A stretch of 64,000 nt of DNA from Synchiropus splendidus (Eukaryota > Chordata > Actinopteri > Syngnathiformes > Callionymidae). The stretch's first letter is position 1; each line of letters opens with the position of its first letter. Both the position numbers and the translations under genes were made by a program. Positions 1 through 13,350 of the stretch are shown here, piece after piece. The stretch spans positions 54,748,937 through 54,812,936 of the forward strand of contig NC_071334.1 of the NCBI RefSeq assembly GCF_027744825.2, in the 5' to 3' direction. The notes under the pieces were generated by a model. That model was not told the origin of the DNA. It was given only the letters and a program-made list of their open reading frames with translations, and did no database searches.

Positions 1-364
1 ACGTTGCTAAGTTTCACTGGTCTGACACCACAGGAGAAGCCACTGCAGCCAAACAGCAGTAGCTTGACTTCGGGACACCTGTTTCACAGCCTTCATCTCA
101 GAAGCAGTTGAACACACTAGTAGCAGCGCGGTATGTCGTGGAAGACATGCTGCCTATCGAAGCTGTCGAGTTGTCTCTGCAGTTCATATTTCCAGTTGCT
201 ATAGTTGTGTTGCTGTTGAGATGATGATCAGCACTAGTGTTTGTTCCTGCTACTACTGAGTGCTCTGTAAAAAGAGTTGAGTTTTGCACTGCTAAAAGTT
301 TCTAATCTCCCGACCCAGGCCGATGACCGCGACTGTTCTAAGATGACTATGTTTGAGCTCCACT
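1..364. other. Intergenic, no supported gene
   Basis: No gene is recognised. A minus-strand frame at 98-289 is also Ser/Thr/Asn-rich, in the opposite orientation to the remnant at 760-1725. Confidence 0.5.
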
Positions 365-510
365 ATAATATACAGTTTTTAAAAAGTTACTTTGGCTAGT
401 AACCAGTTACTTTGGAAGTAATGAGTAACTTGAAGTAACAAGTTACTTTTGAACAAGGTAACTAGTAACTGTAACTAAGTTACAAATTTAAAGTAACTTG
501 CCCAACACTG
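365..510 (-). mobile_element. hAT-like element end
   Basis: On the minus strand this starts with CAGTGTTGGGCAAG, a terminal sequence typical of a widespread fish hAT-like MITE group, then runs through several imperfect copies of AGTAACT/AGTTACT in both orientations. That subterminal array is the usual binding-site architecture of such elements. The other terminus is not recognisable, so this is a fragment or solo end. Confidence 0.5.
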
Positions 511-759
511 GTTAAGACCCACTGACATGAATGCGATCAGCACTGTGTGCAGTCAAGTCTGGCTTTTGCTAACAGACGTTTCAGCACATAATATGCGATA
601 TGGCCTCACTCCTGTGATGTGTCTTGGATGTCTTTATTCTCCATCATGTCTTTGGTGTGTTTGCTGTTGTGGCGCCTGGATTTTCCCACTGTAGAACAAA
701 TGAATCTAAGACAATCTTGTGGCTGCTACTGCTACAGTATCAAAAAAGACTATGACTGC

Positions 760-1725
760 AAGAAGCATTTCTTGTCACTGTAGCTACTGTACTTCAAGAA
801 AGATCCTTATTACAACTCAACTCTGACTTCTAATACACAAACGGTCAATTCAACTCCTATGGAAATGACCACTACTCATCCCTCTTTGAACTGCATACTA
901 CCGTTGCTTTGACAGCAAGAAGAAGTGTTGTGATTTGAGAGCCCACTTGGTGGTCATCTCTGCTCTATGAGCCTAACTTCACTACAGTATTTTGATGATT
1001 AAAACAGGACCACCACCTGCTTCATGAAGTTTCAGTTAGCACCAAACACAGCTACTACCACAAGTGTGTCAATTATTACTAGCCCTACTGTGACAACTCT
1101 AAATGTCACAGCTATCAATAACACTGCTGGATTTTTATTGGGTTGCACCTACGTCACTACTTCTCACCCCTACTGTGGAAGATGAACCCTGTAACTGGAC
1201 TAAAGAGCACTGCCCCAGCCACAGAAAATACCAGTACCTCTGCCAGTAGTACTGCAGCTGCAGCTATCATCATCACAAAAGTACCTATTAAGATTGCTGC
1301 TACTCCTTACACTGCCAGACTGCAGAAGCCAACACCAATTTTCTGCCAACTATCACCTATACAGAGGCAAGTAGTACCCCCGCTGGTACCCCTTGGTGAT
1401 TTGTGGCAAGGTCAGAGAGGCGCAGACTCTTGGTGAGAATTTATGGAACCCGAAGTTCAACACCTAATTGGCAGCTTGTGTATCTACGACTGTTTAAATT
1501 TCACATCGCAGCCCAGTGCACACGGCTCAGGTTGGAGTGGAAGTACATCTGGTCTGCACCCTTCACCCTGAAAATGTGAGCACCATTTTTTTGTAGAGGC
1601 AGATCTGGGCAACTGTCTGAATGAAACTCTTTCTGCATGGATATATGCCAATTATGTAGCAGGCAAACAAGTGGAATTCATTCAATTCTATTTCATGTTC
1701 TTCCTCAAAAACCATGCCTCCGTCT
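760..1725 (+). pseudogene. Possible decayed Ser/Thr-rich coding remnant
   Basis: Several plus-strand frames read as threonine/serine-rich, N-glycosylation-rich segments of mucin-like type, for example TATTTSVSIITSPTVTTLNV (about 1041-1100) and TENTSTSASSTAAAA (in the frame starting at 1143). Near 1596-1724 a frame reads ETLSAWIYANYVAGKQVEFI. They are in different frames, separated by stops, with no visible splice pattern. A decayed mucin-like or receptor ectodomain is one reading; biased composition alone is another. No family is recognised. Confidence 0.2.
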
Positions 1726-2765
1726 GAACAACCTTCCTGCTTGATTGTTTTGCGTACAGCGTCATGTTGACAAAGAAGAAGAGCTGGTCAGGAGATCTAG
1801 CTTATCCTTCAGTTGTGAATGGGGGATGTTCTGGGGGGAAAGTGATGTTTCAGCAAGAGGAAAAGGTGAAGATGGATTTATTTCTTTTCCAGACCAAACA
1901 TTTCAATTCCATCCAATCAAGCGGAGCAAACAAATACTGAAATTTAATGGAGCTGTCCTTGAAGCCCCATAGTCTATCGATCGATCGAGTGCGCTTCACG
2001 GCGTGTGGGCTTGATTCTTTAGCTTCTGCCTCGAAACTGACTTGGTGGCAAGGTGCCATACTGATGGGATGTTGTCTGTGATAAAATGTACAATCACAGA
2101 CGTGTATAGATTTGTTGATCATAGCAAGCCATGACAATGGACTCTCTGTCCGGAGGCATTTGATTTAGTGTTTGACATACATGGGACTACATTAGTTCAG
2201 CATCGCAGTGACAATTTAACAAACAATACTAATGAAAATCTCCAATATTTTGGGGGAGGTGTTTAGAAAGCAAGCTATATGGGAGTTTGGGTCTTATGTG
2301 GGTCTCACGATAAATGTGCGTTTGTAGAATTGACTTTTTATTTATTTATTGTTTTCCTATTTATTTATTTATTTGTTTAGAATCAGTGCTCTAGTGAGGT
2401 CTGAAGGTCACCAGAAATGTCGGCGTTGATTCTTTGACGCACCAACGGGGGCGCTAAAGGCATGTGTGCTCACTGAATGGTCCAAGCCTAAGATGATCGC
2501 CAGTCCTCTCTGAAAGAAAGAAAACGCTGAGGAGGTTCGTGAGGGCATTATTTTCACTTGAGGTCAATGGGTGCGGAACAGTCATAAACTGGCTGAAACT
2601 GATGTGCAAAAGGTGGAATCCTGTGAGTGAGTCTCAGTTTGCTGTCACGTGAGTTTTTTTTCTTCACTACAGGATAAGTCTGCTAATGACTGTGACTAGG
2701 AGAAGTGTCAGACAAAAACACAGGCAGAAATCACACTGTTTACGAGAGCAAAAAGAAAAGTCTTC
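1726..2765. other. Intergenic, nothing recognised
   Basis: AT-rich sequence with a short TCGATCGATCGA run near 1977 and TTTA repeats near 2337-2380. No gene or classifiable element is seen. Confidence 0.5.
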
Positions 2766-2769
2766 TTTT

Positions 2770-2955
2770 CAAAAATCAAAATATAAGAAGTTCAAAAACC
2801 CATAAGAAGTTATGCCTGTGTTGGAAACTGTCATCCCCACAAATGGCTACTTGTTTTTGTTAAAAATCAGTGAAAGAACAATTTTCTTTTTTTCTACTCG
2901 TATGGTACAAAGAAATACTGAAGACAATTTGAAACAGTTTTGAATGAAATAAGCT
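2770..2955. repeat. Dispersed repeat R1, copy 1
   Basis: This matches 12778-12965 in the same orientation. The best block is GAAGTTATGCCTGTGTTGGA with flanking TAAGAAG.TCAAAAA, and the resemblance continues with gaps to TTTGAA.CAGTTTT. It is too diverged to assign to a class. Confidence 0.55.
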
Positions 2956-5900
2956 TTTTTTTCCACCTACCCTCCGACTGCATGCCTGCACGGAAGTTAG
3001 AGGGGCATCAACGCATTACAGGATCACTGAGACACGCTAAACTAATGTATCATAGTGAGCATGGAGGCAACAGTGGATATGCTCCATCCATCACTGCAAC
3101 CAGTCACGAATCAGAAAATGAATGATTTTATGTTTAATAACGGTCTAATAAAGGCACAGATCCCTCTGTACCACGTGTGTTACCAACAATTTGTATTACA
3201 ACGGACTCATGATAAGTGTATTTGTAGTCAGTTTGGAAGAAGTAGCTGGTGGTAGAAGAAGGAAACCACAACAGCCAACTTCAGGGAGGAGATTTTTTCA
3301 TACCACTCATTCTTTTTCTGTTCAGATGCAACCTTTTCATGGCGATGAAAGCTGGACTATGTTAGAGGAAGGTCACTGCCGGCTTCCTCTTTAAGGCGAT
3401 GGTTCTTTGCCACCATGCTGGTCTTATGCTGCCATTCTTCTTGCATTCATTTGTCCCACTGTGGTGCCGGATTGATGTTCACTTTAATTTTCTTCTGGTT
3501 CATCCATTTGGCATTTTCTCCAGCAACATTATGGCACCTTGATCTATACCCTCCTTCTAACCTCATAGAAGACTGCTGATTTAGTAAATTCATTTTTTTT
3601 ATTTTGACATTGTGAGACCTAACATTTATATCACCAGACATCATATTCCACAATACTGACTGATTGTGTTTTGTCCTGTTTTCTCAGGTAAGACTCCCTG
3701 TCTGATCTCCTTATTTATTCACTTGGCGTCTCCACATTCTCTGCTCACTCCTCTGACCTCTTCCGTCTTTCACAACCCTTTTTCCTCTCAATTTCCCAAG
3801 GCAGATCTGCCGCTGTGTGCTGTGGTAGTAGTGTGTCGTCCTCTCTACGTTTTGTCCGTCTGCTCGCGGTGGAGGAGAAACGGCTGCTGTGTCCTTGGGG
3901 GGTGGAGGGGGGAGAGCATCTCAGAGCCGGAGGATTAATGTGATGTTTAGATCTAAGCATGCCGTCCATCATTCTGCTCTTCCACGATGCTGAGGCCGTT
4001 TCTCTTCCCATGTTTCCCATCGCTGTGGGTGGCTCCTCTGGCTTGCTTATAAAAATGAATGGAACTATTCCTCTTTTTTTTCCCCATCAACTCACTTTTA
4101 CATTCATTTTCAATCGTCAAAGGTCAATTAATAAGAAATTAATGGTCGTACAGAATAACTTCATCAAATCTTAAGCTTTGATATCTGCAAAATTTTGCCT
4201 CCTTTGATGCCAAGGGGGAGGCTCTATATCTTGCAGTCCATTGCTGATAAAGGAAGTGTGGGTAGGTGACCAATTCACTCAGGTCAGTGCACTTCATGCT
4301 TTATGAGCTCAAGGATACATTACACTGGGGTTTTACCTTGGGCTGTTATCGCATCAACGCATAATGAAATGTGAAGTATGTGATGTATTACAATGTATTA
4401 AGGCAGTGGTTTTGTTAAAAAGTAGTAATAATAAGAATAAGAAGAAATTAAATAGCAATGACCAGCCATCATCGCCGTTGCTTGGCAGATGAGGAAGAGT
4501 ATCACCATCACTAGCCAGGTGACATCATAACATACAAATGATGCGTGCGTAAGGGCACAAAACCTATTAATCTGAAAGCGGATGGGTTAAAGCAGTCCAC
4601 ATCTTCAGCACATATGAGAATATCATACAGTGGGTACAGGACATTTCATCCTTTTGTTTAAAGTTATTGATGAAATAATGTCAACTTGTTTGTCTCTTAG
4701 TCAACTGTATCAACCATCAACGTCGCAGAAACCAGAGTCTTTGGCATGCAAGGTGTTACAAACAGTTAAGCTAATAGAATTGTCAGACGTCTTCAAGTTT
4801 TTAATCCTGTCATAAGTCATACCTGAGAATAAAAATGTGTCATTTCACTCCAAGGACACCAGACTATCAGTCAGCCCAGCGCTGCTTTGATAACACGAGA
4901 AGAGGGAGACAAACCTGTGATAGATGGAGAATGATGTTGGTATAATTCACCTCCGTTCTTGTCACAAATCTTGAAGTATGTCATGAAAATGGATGATTGA
5001 TGACACAAGTGAGCGAACATTCACAGGTTAGAACATTTCAATTGTTGCTTGGAACAAAAAGGTACTTTGTCAAGCACAGGGCATCAGCTCCTGCCTCGAG
5101 AGGAATATGATGAACTGAACGGTGAATAAAATCCGTACGACAGAAATAAAAACAGCCTCGCTGTTTTTTCATGAAGTACATTTCTACCAGACTCGTGTCA
5201 CAGTATTGTTCAATTACGCTGCGGCAGTTTGTCCGGACTTTCATGCAATGCAACTGCGAGAAGTCCAAATGCATCTCCTGTTGTCGGCAAAGCTGTTTGT
5301 ATGCCATCTAAATGGTCAGTGTAGGTACCAAATCCGTCCGCTTGCCAAATGTGTCCTACTTCCCGCAGGATGATGACATCACATCTAGCAGCTGTATTTG
5401 TTTTCTTTTTTTCCGAATATTTTAACAAGCCACTTAAATGAAAAACGCACTTTCTACGATATGCGTAGCATTGGTATCCGCAAAATACAATGTTTGTCGC
5501 CGGGTGGTTTGAGAACTACCTGCATATGTCTGTTCTCCTCTGCGGTCTGTGAAACAGAGGACTGAAAATGTGCAATATCGAATACAACCAATACTCTGTA
5601 CATGGCAGCTGATCACGACACGCAATTCAGCAAATCGGGAAGTTGTAGGACAGAGTCTGTAAGGGTAAAAACTCCTTCACATTTTCCTCTGACAAATGAA
5701 TAAAAATATCTTCAGAGGCGCATATTTGTGTGCGGACAAGTTGATTCGGGTTTTGGTGTGATAGCAAATGCAAATCCGTGCTTTTGATAAATGGAGGAAG
5801 GTTCTGGCCGTCAGAAGCTTTTCAGGTATTAAACACTGAGTTGATTCGGGAAAAAACGCTAAGCTGTATTTACAGTGCTCTTTGATACAAATTAAATTAA

Positions 5901-6538
5901 AAGCTTGCTTGTTTATAATGATTTACTAAAGCTGCGATTTGTTTATGAAACCAGGACACATCCATCTGCAAGCTTTCCTGAAATGAAAACTGGTGACGTC
6001 ATTTATTATGAACAGCTATCTCTGGAGTTAAACTTACAAGTAAACTTTTGGAAGTCCAGACAATACGCTGCATTGTATTGAACCGTTGCAGTGAAATTCG
6101 CACCAATCTTGGTCCATTTTAACTCTCTGTTGAGAGTTACCTGGAGAACCTTGATCCAACTTCTGTCGCTGCAGTTCACTCCAGGCAATGAGCCATTAAC
6201 TTTGCTGCAAAAGAGATAGCCAACCTTGCTCTCAAGTCTCAAAGCATGTCGCTGAAATCAATCATTTTTTGCATCGGTGATCCCGCTCATGTGGTCATGA
6301 CCTACAGTTTACGAACATTGCTGAGGTTGGGAGAAGTTATGGAGCATATGTGCGTCCCCATAACCTGCTTTGATACTCTTTTCATTCAAGTGAGTTGGGA
6401 AACAACCTTGTTTGTCAAGGCTGAACAGGGACTTACCACAAGGGATGGAAGACAGCCAGGCTCTTTAAAAAAAATACCAGTGAGGACGAAAGCAGCATGA
6501 ATCTAGACAAACTCACTTTTATATTCCTCAAGTATCAG
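2956..6538. other. Intergenic, nothing recognised
   Basis: About 3.6 kb without a recognisable exon, RNA gene or transposon. Short frames here (such as 3666-3938) have no family signature and overlap frames on the other strand. Confidence 0.5.
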
Positions 6539-6572
6539 TCCATATCCATATCCATATCCATATCCATATATA
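6539..6572. repeat. (TCCATA)n hexanucleotide microsatellite
   Basis: Five near-perfect TCCATA units. On the minus strand they produce an artefactual Trp-Ile repeat in a chance reading frame. Confidence 0.85.
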
Positions 6573-7615
6573 ATTGTCCTTAGCATTCTGTTTGATAGAG
6601 GAAGATGTTGTCCCTTTTAACTTAGCTTTAACGTTCCACCTTGCTTGAAAATAGAAATGGTAAAAATGGACATTCTGAATGAGCATTTTTATTTTTCCAT
6701 ACATGTTCCAACTCTGTGATGTGGTATGCTTGTAGACAAACTGAAACGCTGATCGAAATACAAAAAATAAATAAATAATAAAAAATAAATAAATCATATA
6801 GAGAAGATCATCTGGATTGCTACAGTTACCTTGGAAATGTAATCTGTATCCTGATTCCTCTCTTTGAAACAACCTGACAAACCAAAATGTATTTATTTTC
6901 AACTGGCAAAAAAGGGCACAGCAGCCTGTGTGCACCAAACAGTACAAAAATGATCAGAGAAAACATATTCACCAAACCTTTACTTTCACCATCAAGATTA
7001 TCCAAAAACTACTTTTGTGTTTGCACTATCGATACATATTACATTTGAAAGGCAAAGATGCATGTGAAGTATGAAAACCAAATACTCCCAAATGAGCCAG
7101 TACATGTGACAAACCTCACAATAATAAATCAAGTTGAATCCAGAACTATCTGCAATTACATTATTATCGTTTTTTCAGCAAAATTACAGAGAGAGTTCTT
7201 ACAGACAGTGTGGTCAATAAAAGAATGACTGCACAGAAGTGGTATACGAAGTATGAACAGATGAATGGCAGCCTGCTCTGCGCTCAGAACAACAGAGCTA
7301 ATAATAGTTATCACGGTGCTCTCCGGCTCTGAGGGAAAGGACAAAGCTAAGCTAAGGGATAAAACTCCCCCCAGGTGGAAACAGCTGCACAAATCCACAT
7401 GGGACGGCGATCTTAGAACACATGGTTGGTTTTGTGTATATGATCTGTAACACTGTGTCCTTGTCGTTTGTATATTTCAGCAACTTTTTTTTTTCTTTAC
7501 ACTCTTGCAGTGCTGGTGAGTGGACTGAAAAAAATGGATCTACTTGAGTTATTCCACCTCTAACTGTCCCTCAAGACTTTACTGTTTCATGGCAGAAATC
7601 TTAGTATTTAGGGGA

Positions 7616-7618
<3 letters not shown>

Positions 7619-7666
<48 letters not shown>
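7619..7666. repeat. (TA)n microsatellite
   Basis: About 24 uninterrupted TA units. Confidence 0.95.
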
Positions 7667-7669
<3 letters not shown>

Positions 7670-8734
7670 AGTGTTTCAAAAAGTAAGGCTATGACTCAAT
7701 ACAACTTCAATGTTAGCTTTCTAAAACCATATTTTCAAATATGGTGTGTGATGTTTTTGCACGCAAACATTAATTCCAATTAGACAACGCAATTTCAGAA
7801 ACTGCCGGTGTGAATGTTATGTGACACCAAGTCAAAAATACATGATCCGATAATATGACAAGTGAGTATTGTGTAGAAACATAACACTTGAGTTTTGTGT
7901 TATTACGTGATAAGTGAGTGTTGTGTAAAAACATAATACTTATATTATAATACCATGTAATACATGTATCCACTTTTGTGTTATTACAAAAGTGGGTGCG
8001 TGATACTTTTATGCTTTTTTAGCGACCCAAAAGGTCTACTGTGTTCGACAACATGAACAATAAAACATGTATGTACAACAGTATGTTTTTACTTCTTTTT
8101 AACAAACAACAGTGGGCTAACATCCAGGCTAACGTCAACATCCTCATAACTCTAACAGATCTATCACTGCAACATAGTGGTGAAGCCGACTTTGTCTCCG
8201 CCCACTTATTCTCTGTTGGTTCACCAAACTAAGTGAGGTTATCACCACCAATGCAAGAGTTCACAAAAACGTTGTAGCTGGCATTTCCAAAACGTCTCCA
8301 GCACTCGATATGCAGGAAACAAAACACAGCACGGCAGTGGTGTCCCAATTCTTAGGGATGTAAACCACTTCACTCCGGGCACTTCATAGTGTAGGGCACT
8401 GAAAACCATGTGCTAGTGTTTGGGTGAGAAAGGGACACAGCATTACTATGATCAGCCATGCACTTAGTAAATCTCAAAACATTCCCCTTTCCTTCCGTGT
8501 TTCTCTGTGGCATGGCTTTTTGATCGGCTCCGTTCCATTCTACGTCACAGTTCAGGTCAGTAACAATTGGCTTTCACCACACACAAATATTTTTGATGTT
8601 TCATATTTAGGATTGTCAGCCCCAACCAGTTTCAGAACCTATTAGCGGGGCAAATTCACTCTTAACACACCCCAGACATAAGGATTCTCTCTTCAGACAA
8701 AAACAAAAAGGTAATCCATGAGGAAAAAAATGTT
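7667..8734. other. Intergenic, nothing recognised
   Basis: AT-rich, with a loose repetition of (A/T)AAGTGAGT.TTGTGT.(A)AACATAA between about 7858 and 7935. No gene is seen. Confidence 0.45.
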
Positions 8735-8815
8735 AGGAGTGCCATGCCATCGATGAGGATTTGATCTGGCGCCTGTTAGTCAAGTGAGGTAACCACAGCT
8801 GTAGAGGCACAGCAA
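8735..8815 (-). repeat. Possible tRNA-derived SINE remnant
   Basis: On the minus strand a box-A-like GTGGTTACCTCACTTGACTA is followed by a box-B-like AGATCAAATCC at tRNA-like spacing. Both boxes are degenerate and there is no clear tail or target-site duplication, so this may be chance. Confidence 0.3.
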
Positions 8816-10094
8816 CAGGCTCAGCCGTCCTGCACCAAGCTCCCAAGGACAGAGTGGGTGCAGGAAGTGTCAAAATAAAAAACAGAATTAAAAAAAGCTA
8901 AAGCCTAACTCATAAAGGAAACCATTGCCAGAAGTACATTCCACCCAACACACCACAGAAGAACGGTTTCTGTGGAAAGTAAAGTTTAATAATGTTGTTC
9001 ATGGAGGTGAACTAATTCTTCATCTTGAAATTGGGAAATTCAACTTGTGTCATGGACGAATTAAATGATTGTGTCGACAAACAAATTAATTTATATGTTT
9101 ATTAATTCATTTGGGATGTAAAGAGAGAGTCGCTACAGACTGAGCAGCTGTTTTTACCATCTCAGCCATTGATGTTATGCATCTCCACAGTGTAACGGCT
9201 ATTTGTCTTTCCAATTTCCAAGAGACTAATTCCGTAATTATTTGGCCAAATATGATTTGACAAAAAGATGAGTCTAAAAACTAAGTCCAAACGAAGTAAG
9301 AGAGTCGGACGGAAAGAATGTGGGTGGTAAATGTGGGTGGTTAGTGGATGAGTAGGCTGGTAAATGAGTAGATGTGGCAGAGTGAAATGGAGGTTGGTGG
9401 GTGGAAAGGTAGGAGGAGAGCCAGGCTATAGGTTGATGGCGTGAATTTATTATCAATATGGCGTTCGAGTTGAATGTGTTTGCCTGATTTATCATGAATG
9501 AAATTCTTATATGAAGTCTTATATTGTGCCGAAGACAAAATACTCACACCAAATACAGTCGCGGGTGGTGACAGCTCAACATTGCACAAAGCTGTGAGTC
9601 CCACCTGAGGCACTTCCTGGTGGGTGCGTGTTGAGACAGCACGCATCATCTATTAACTCAAACACACGAGACTTGCTACACTGCGAGATCGTTCATACAT
9701 TGTAAGAGGAACAAACTGTCCCATAAAAAAGTTTGCTTGAGCAAGTCGGCAATGACACTTTTTTCGTGTTTTATTAACTTTGCTTTGTATTGCGAATGTG
9801 CCATAGTGTTTCCAAGTACCGTTGACTGTGGCTCTGGGGTAGAATGTTTTTTGTTTTTTTTTAGTAGTAGTAGTGCTGCTGGAAGATGGTGGTATTGTCC
9901 CCACAATCCCAGAACTTTTAACAGGAACAAGACGAACCGGCACGAACGCAATGTGACCTAACCGCATGTATTTCCCATAGCGAGGCTAAAGTGGTATTTG
10001 TGTTCCAGGAACCTATAATGAACTGTGTGGAGAGTCCGAGCCAGCTATGTATTTGCATATCAAGTTGCACATTTGAGGACAATAACATAAATTC
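8816..10094. other. Intergenic, nothing recognised
   Basis: No gene is seen. A G-rich stretch built from loose TGGGTGG/GGTAAATG.G units lies at about 9320-9420. Confidence 0.45.
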
Positions 10095-10440
10095 ATTTTG
10101 ATTTATGTTCAACGTTAGATAGAGCTGCAGATTGAGGCTTCTGTCTGTGCTCTGTGTTCATTTCGTCCGTAATTCTACACGGATACGGGCCAAACAGAGC
10201 AGTACCACCGGAAACTACCCAGAGCTCTAATGAGATGTGCGGAAGACATAACTATGTCGGAAATTCTCCATCCTCCAGTCACAATATACTTATTGGCCTC
10301 ACTGGCCAACTCCTCCACTGCCTTTGTTTTGTCCTTTGTGCAAGAGCTACATTATTAATACTTCTTCCCTAGTCACCATGTTTGTTTTGGAGTTTGTTGT
10401 GGTCATAAACTATTGACTTTGGGCTGCTCCAAGCAATGCG
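10095..10440. repeat. Dispersed repeat R2, copy A
   Basis: The left part (TTATGTTCAACGTTAGATA) and right part (ACATTATTAATACTT, then TTTGTTTTGGAGTTTGT and TCATAAACT) both recur in the same order at 41570-41760, with different spacing between. The order and the terminal phrase suggest copies of one non-autonomous DNA element with unrelated or diverged middles. Its class is not established. Confidence 0.5.
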
Positions 10441-12777
10441 TATGTAACAGGAGCATAAAAGTCTCCATAAGCATGTCAGGTATTTCAACCTTATTTATTT
10501 TTTAAACCATCATCCCAGTCTGAATTGTTTGATGTAAAACTCCATACTAATATACATCTTTGTATATTAGCCCGCCTTTTCTCGATTAGGGATCGGGGTC
10601 CGGTCACAAGTAATTTCAATTCGAATGAAATTCACCAGATACAAATGAGCCACCTTGAAAGAGCAGCTGTGTCCTCAGTCAGATGTGTCGTGGTTGGAGA
10701 GTAAGACAGGGCTCCACTTTGATTAATAAAATATGGGTGAAAAAAAGCCAGATCATCTGCATAGAGTTAAGCTTTCATCTATAATTCTAAGACTCTCATG
10801 GGTGGGGGGGAGTGACTATACCCCTGAGGGTTGCATGGCAGCATGCGGGGGGTAAAGTGGAATGATTTGGGGATTATATTTAATTCTCAAAATGCTGAGC
10901 AACGACCACAGGTTCTTTCATAATCCCTTTGCAGACTCAACTAGTTGCCCCTGGGAAGTGTTGCACCACTCCATGGGCAGGTCAGGTTCGACCGAGTCAA
11001 AATGCAGTTCCACCAGTGGGAAATCACAGATAAATGGCTGTCACTCTGGATTCAGGTGAAGGCGCTAACCGTAAGAGAAAATAGGTCAAACTCACCAGCA
11101 GCTCAGTATTCTTTCACCCAACGCTCTCTTTGAGGTGAAATCTTGAATCGAAGTAAAGGCGCACAAGTACAAAACACTCTGGAAGTGCTGGAGAGGGAAG
11201 TCAGACTTTTCGGAAGCGGGTGACAGGGATGTCGGGCAAATCACGGAATGCTTCTTACATTGTGTCAGTGCAATGGAGGAGATAAAAGTCAGAGCTTATT
11301 CTCCCCGCAGCAACATTTCACACACACATTGACGACAAAACTCGCTCACAAATCTTCCATCTCACTGGTATGTGTTGCTTGTTGTTACATATCTCACAGT
11401 AAAGGGAGAACAAAATCGAAATATACTTGTACTTGTTGTTTAGCAGATATAAAGGTTAAATATATATTTACAAAAATAAAAACATTTTCATATCACTTCA
11501 TTTAAATGATGATTCATTGGACTTTGTCATTCATTACTGGGGAAAAAAAAACACTTCCAAATGAAAGTAATTTTATTCAGGTTGTCTTTAGTGTGAAACT
11601 AGTTGTATATTTTATGTTGATTGAGCTAAGAATTCTACCACATTCTGATGGTTAGCAACATTTTTTAAGGAGATACAAAAGTTTGTTTTGTACTTATTTA
11701 TTTTCCTGTGTCACATTAACACACTAATGTCACTGCACTTCTGTAAGACTGCTCCCCAGCTAGACTTTCCACAGACTTTGAAGGTCGTACACTGAAGTAG
11801 TTAAAACAATGTTCGCGTTTAGGAACACATTCCACGACAAAAAGGGAATAATGTGGCAAAATTACCATTGCTTGCAATTAGTCTGTTGACACTGGAGTCA
11901 TGTAGTGTCGCCGGCTGGGACAACAGGGTGTAATTTGTTCGCACACAAGGAGCAACTGTGTGAGCAGCTATGCATCTTAATGAGGATGATGCAGGGAAGC
12001 TGTGTCTTCAGGTGCAGAAAAACTGTTTCAATGTCTTTTGGCTCTGAGGCCCTAGTTGGCCCTGTGAAGGGGACACTAATGGTTGAGAGTGTCTGTTGGA
12101 AATAAACAAGTGCTGACATTGTTTGGCTTTACAGTGTTTACGTCATGAAATTTCTGTCTTTCATTTTATTTAATTCAACAAGTGAATGCTAATATTGAAC
12201 GCCTGAATCGCATGACTTGTTTCTTCAAGTCAAATCTTAGTCCGGGACAGTGGGCCATGCTGTATCTCAGCATCCAATGTACTTGTCAAGTGTGTAAGAC
12301 AAGTACTTTGATACCAACACGTGAAAATACAATGCCCGCGTCATTGGAGACAAAGAAACGCGCCTTTATAAAAATGAAAATGTAGTGAAAACACAATGCT
12401 TTGGCTTATGGATAGGTTGATGGAATCGTGTGTGGAGATGTTTTGCTTGCTTGAGGATGATTACTGAGCCCTTTTAAACTTGACTAAAAATAGGAAAACT
12501 CTTCAAAGCAGCGAAACACCTGGAGACACCCCAACTACAGTAGATAAGAATTCAAGCTGAGTTCATTTAACACTTTGTCGAGGCACATGCTTCTAAAGCT
12601 TCCTGGGCCATTCACATTGTGACGTTGACAGATGACGATCATAGAGTGATGATACCATCACGATGCTCATCATTTGGAGTAAACTTTATAGTATTTTTCA
12701 TTTTCCTGTCTGACGATCATTCTGAGGGTGTCTGCGATCAGGAGAAGAAGAAAACAAAGCTTTAGTTCATGTGGAGC
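10441..12777. other. Intergenic, nothing recognised
   Basis: No exon or classifiable transposon is recognised. It includes a G run near 10804-10811 and AT-rich stretches near 11440-11500. Confidence 0.45.
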
Positions 12778-12965
12778 CAAAAACCTAAATGTAAGAAGCT
12801 CAAAAATCCATTAGAAGTTATGCCTGTGTTGGAGACTGGTGTCTTCACAAGATGAATGCACAAAATGACTACATTCTTTGTTGTACTTTGTTCCTCTTAC
12901 TCACTTTATACTGGTAAAGTAGGAGTAAACATGACAGTTTGAAGCAGTTTTAAATAAAATAGGGA
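12778..12965. repeat. Dispersed repeat R1, copy 2
   Basis: Partner of 2770-2955, same orientation, about 10 kb away. It shares the GAAGTTATGCCTGTGTTGGA core and the right-hand CAGTTT.GAAGCAGTTTTAAAT-like segment. The surrounding sequence is not shared. Confidence 0.55.
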
Positions 12966-13164
12966 ATTTGATTTGTTCGTTTTATCTTTATCTATTATTT
13001 ATCTATTATTATTATCTATGATTATTATTAAATAAATTAATACGAATAATAATAATCATTATTACTATGACGTAAAATAGACCACTGAAATTTTAGTGAC
13101 GTGACTATGAGATTTCTAGTATGGTTACAAGTGACCACATTCAGTTTTGTCCACAGTGTATTGA

Positions 13165-13350
13165 TGTTCCCTTAGAGACAAGGTGAGGAGCTCATCCATT
13201 TGGTCTAGTAGAACTGCTCAGGCAACTTTTTAGAAAGCAACCTGGACGCCTCCACGATGAGGTGTTCCCAGCATAGCACCAGGGAGATCCTCAGGCAGTA
13301 CCAAAACTTTGAGGAAAGTCTCTGGAGAGCCTTCAGTGAATACCTCCATA
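13165..13350 (+). mobile_element. Decayed LINE fragment (Rex1/L2-like RT C-terminus)
   Basis: Despite frameshifts, the plus strand follows the same coding segment as the clear copy at 40588-40956: GGTGAGGAGCTC.TCCAT.TGG, then a CTGGACGCCTCC..GATGAGGTGTTCCCAGCA segment, then GGGAGATCC. This corresponds to the VRSSxIWEELGVEPLLL...PGRLxxEVF region of that LINE family. It is a short, old insertion without visible ends. Confidence 0.4.
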
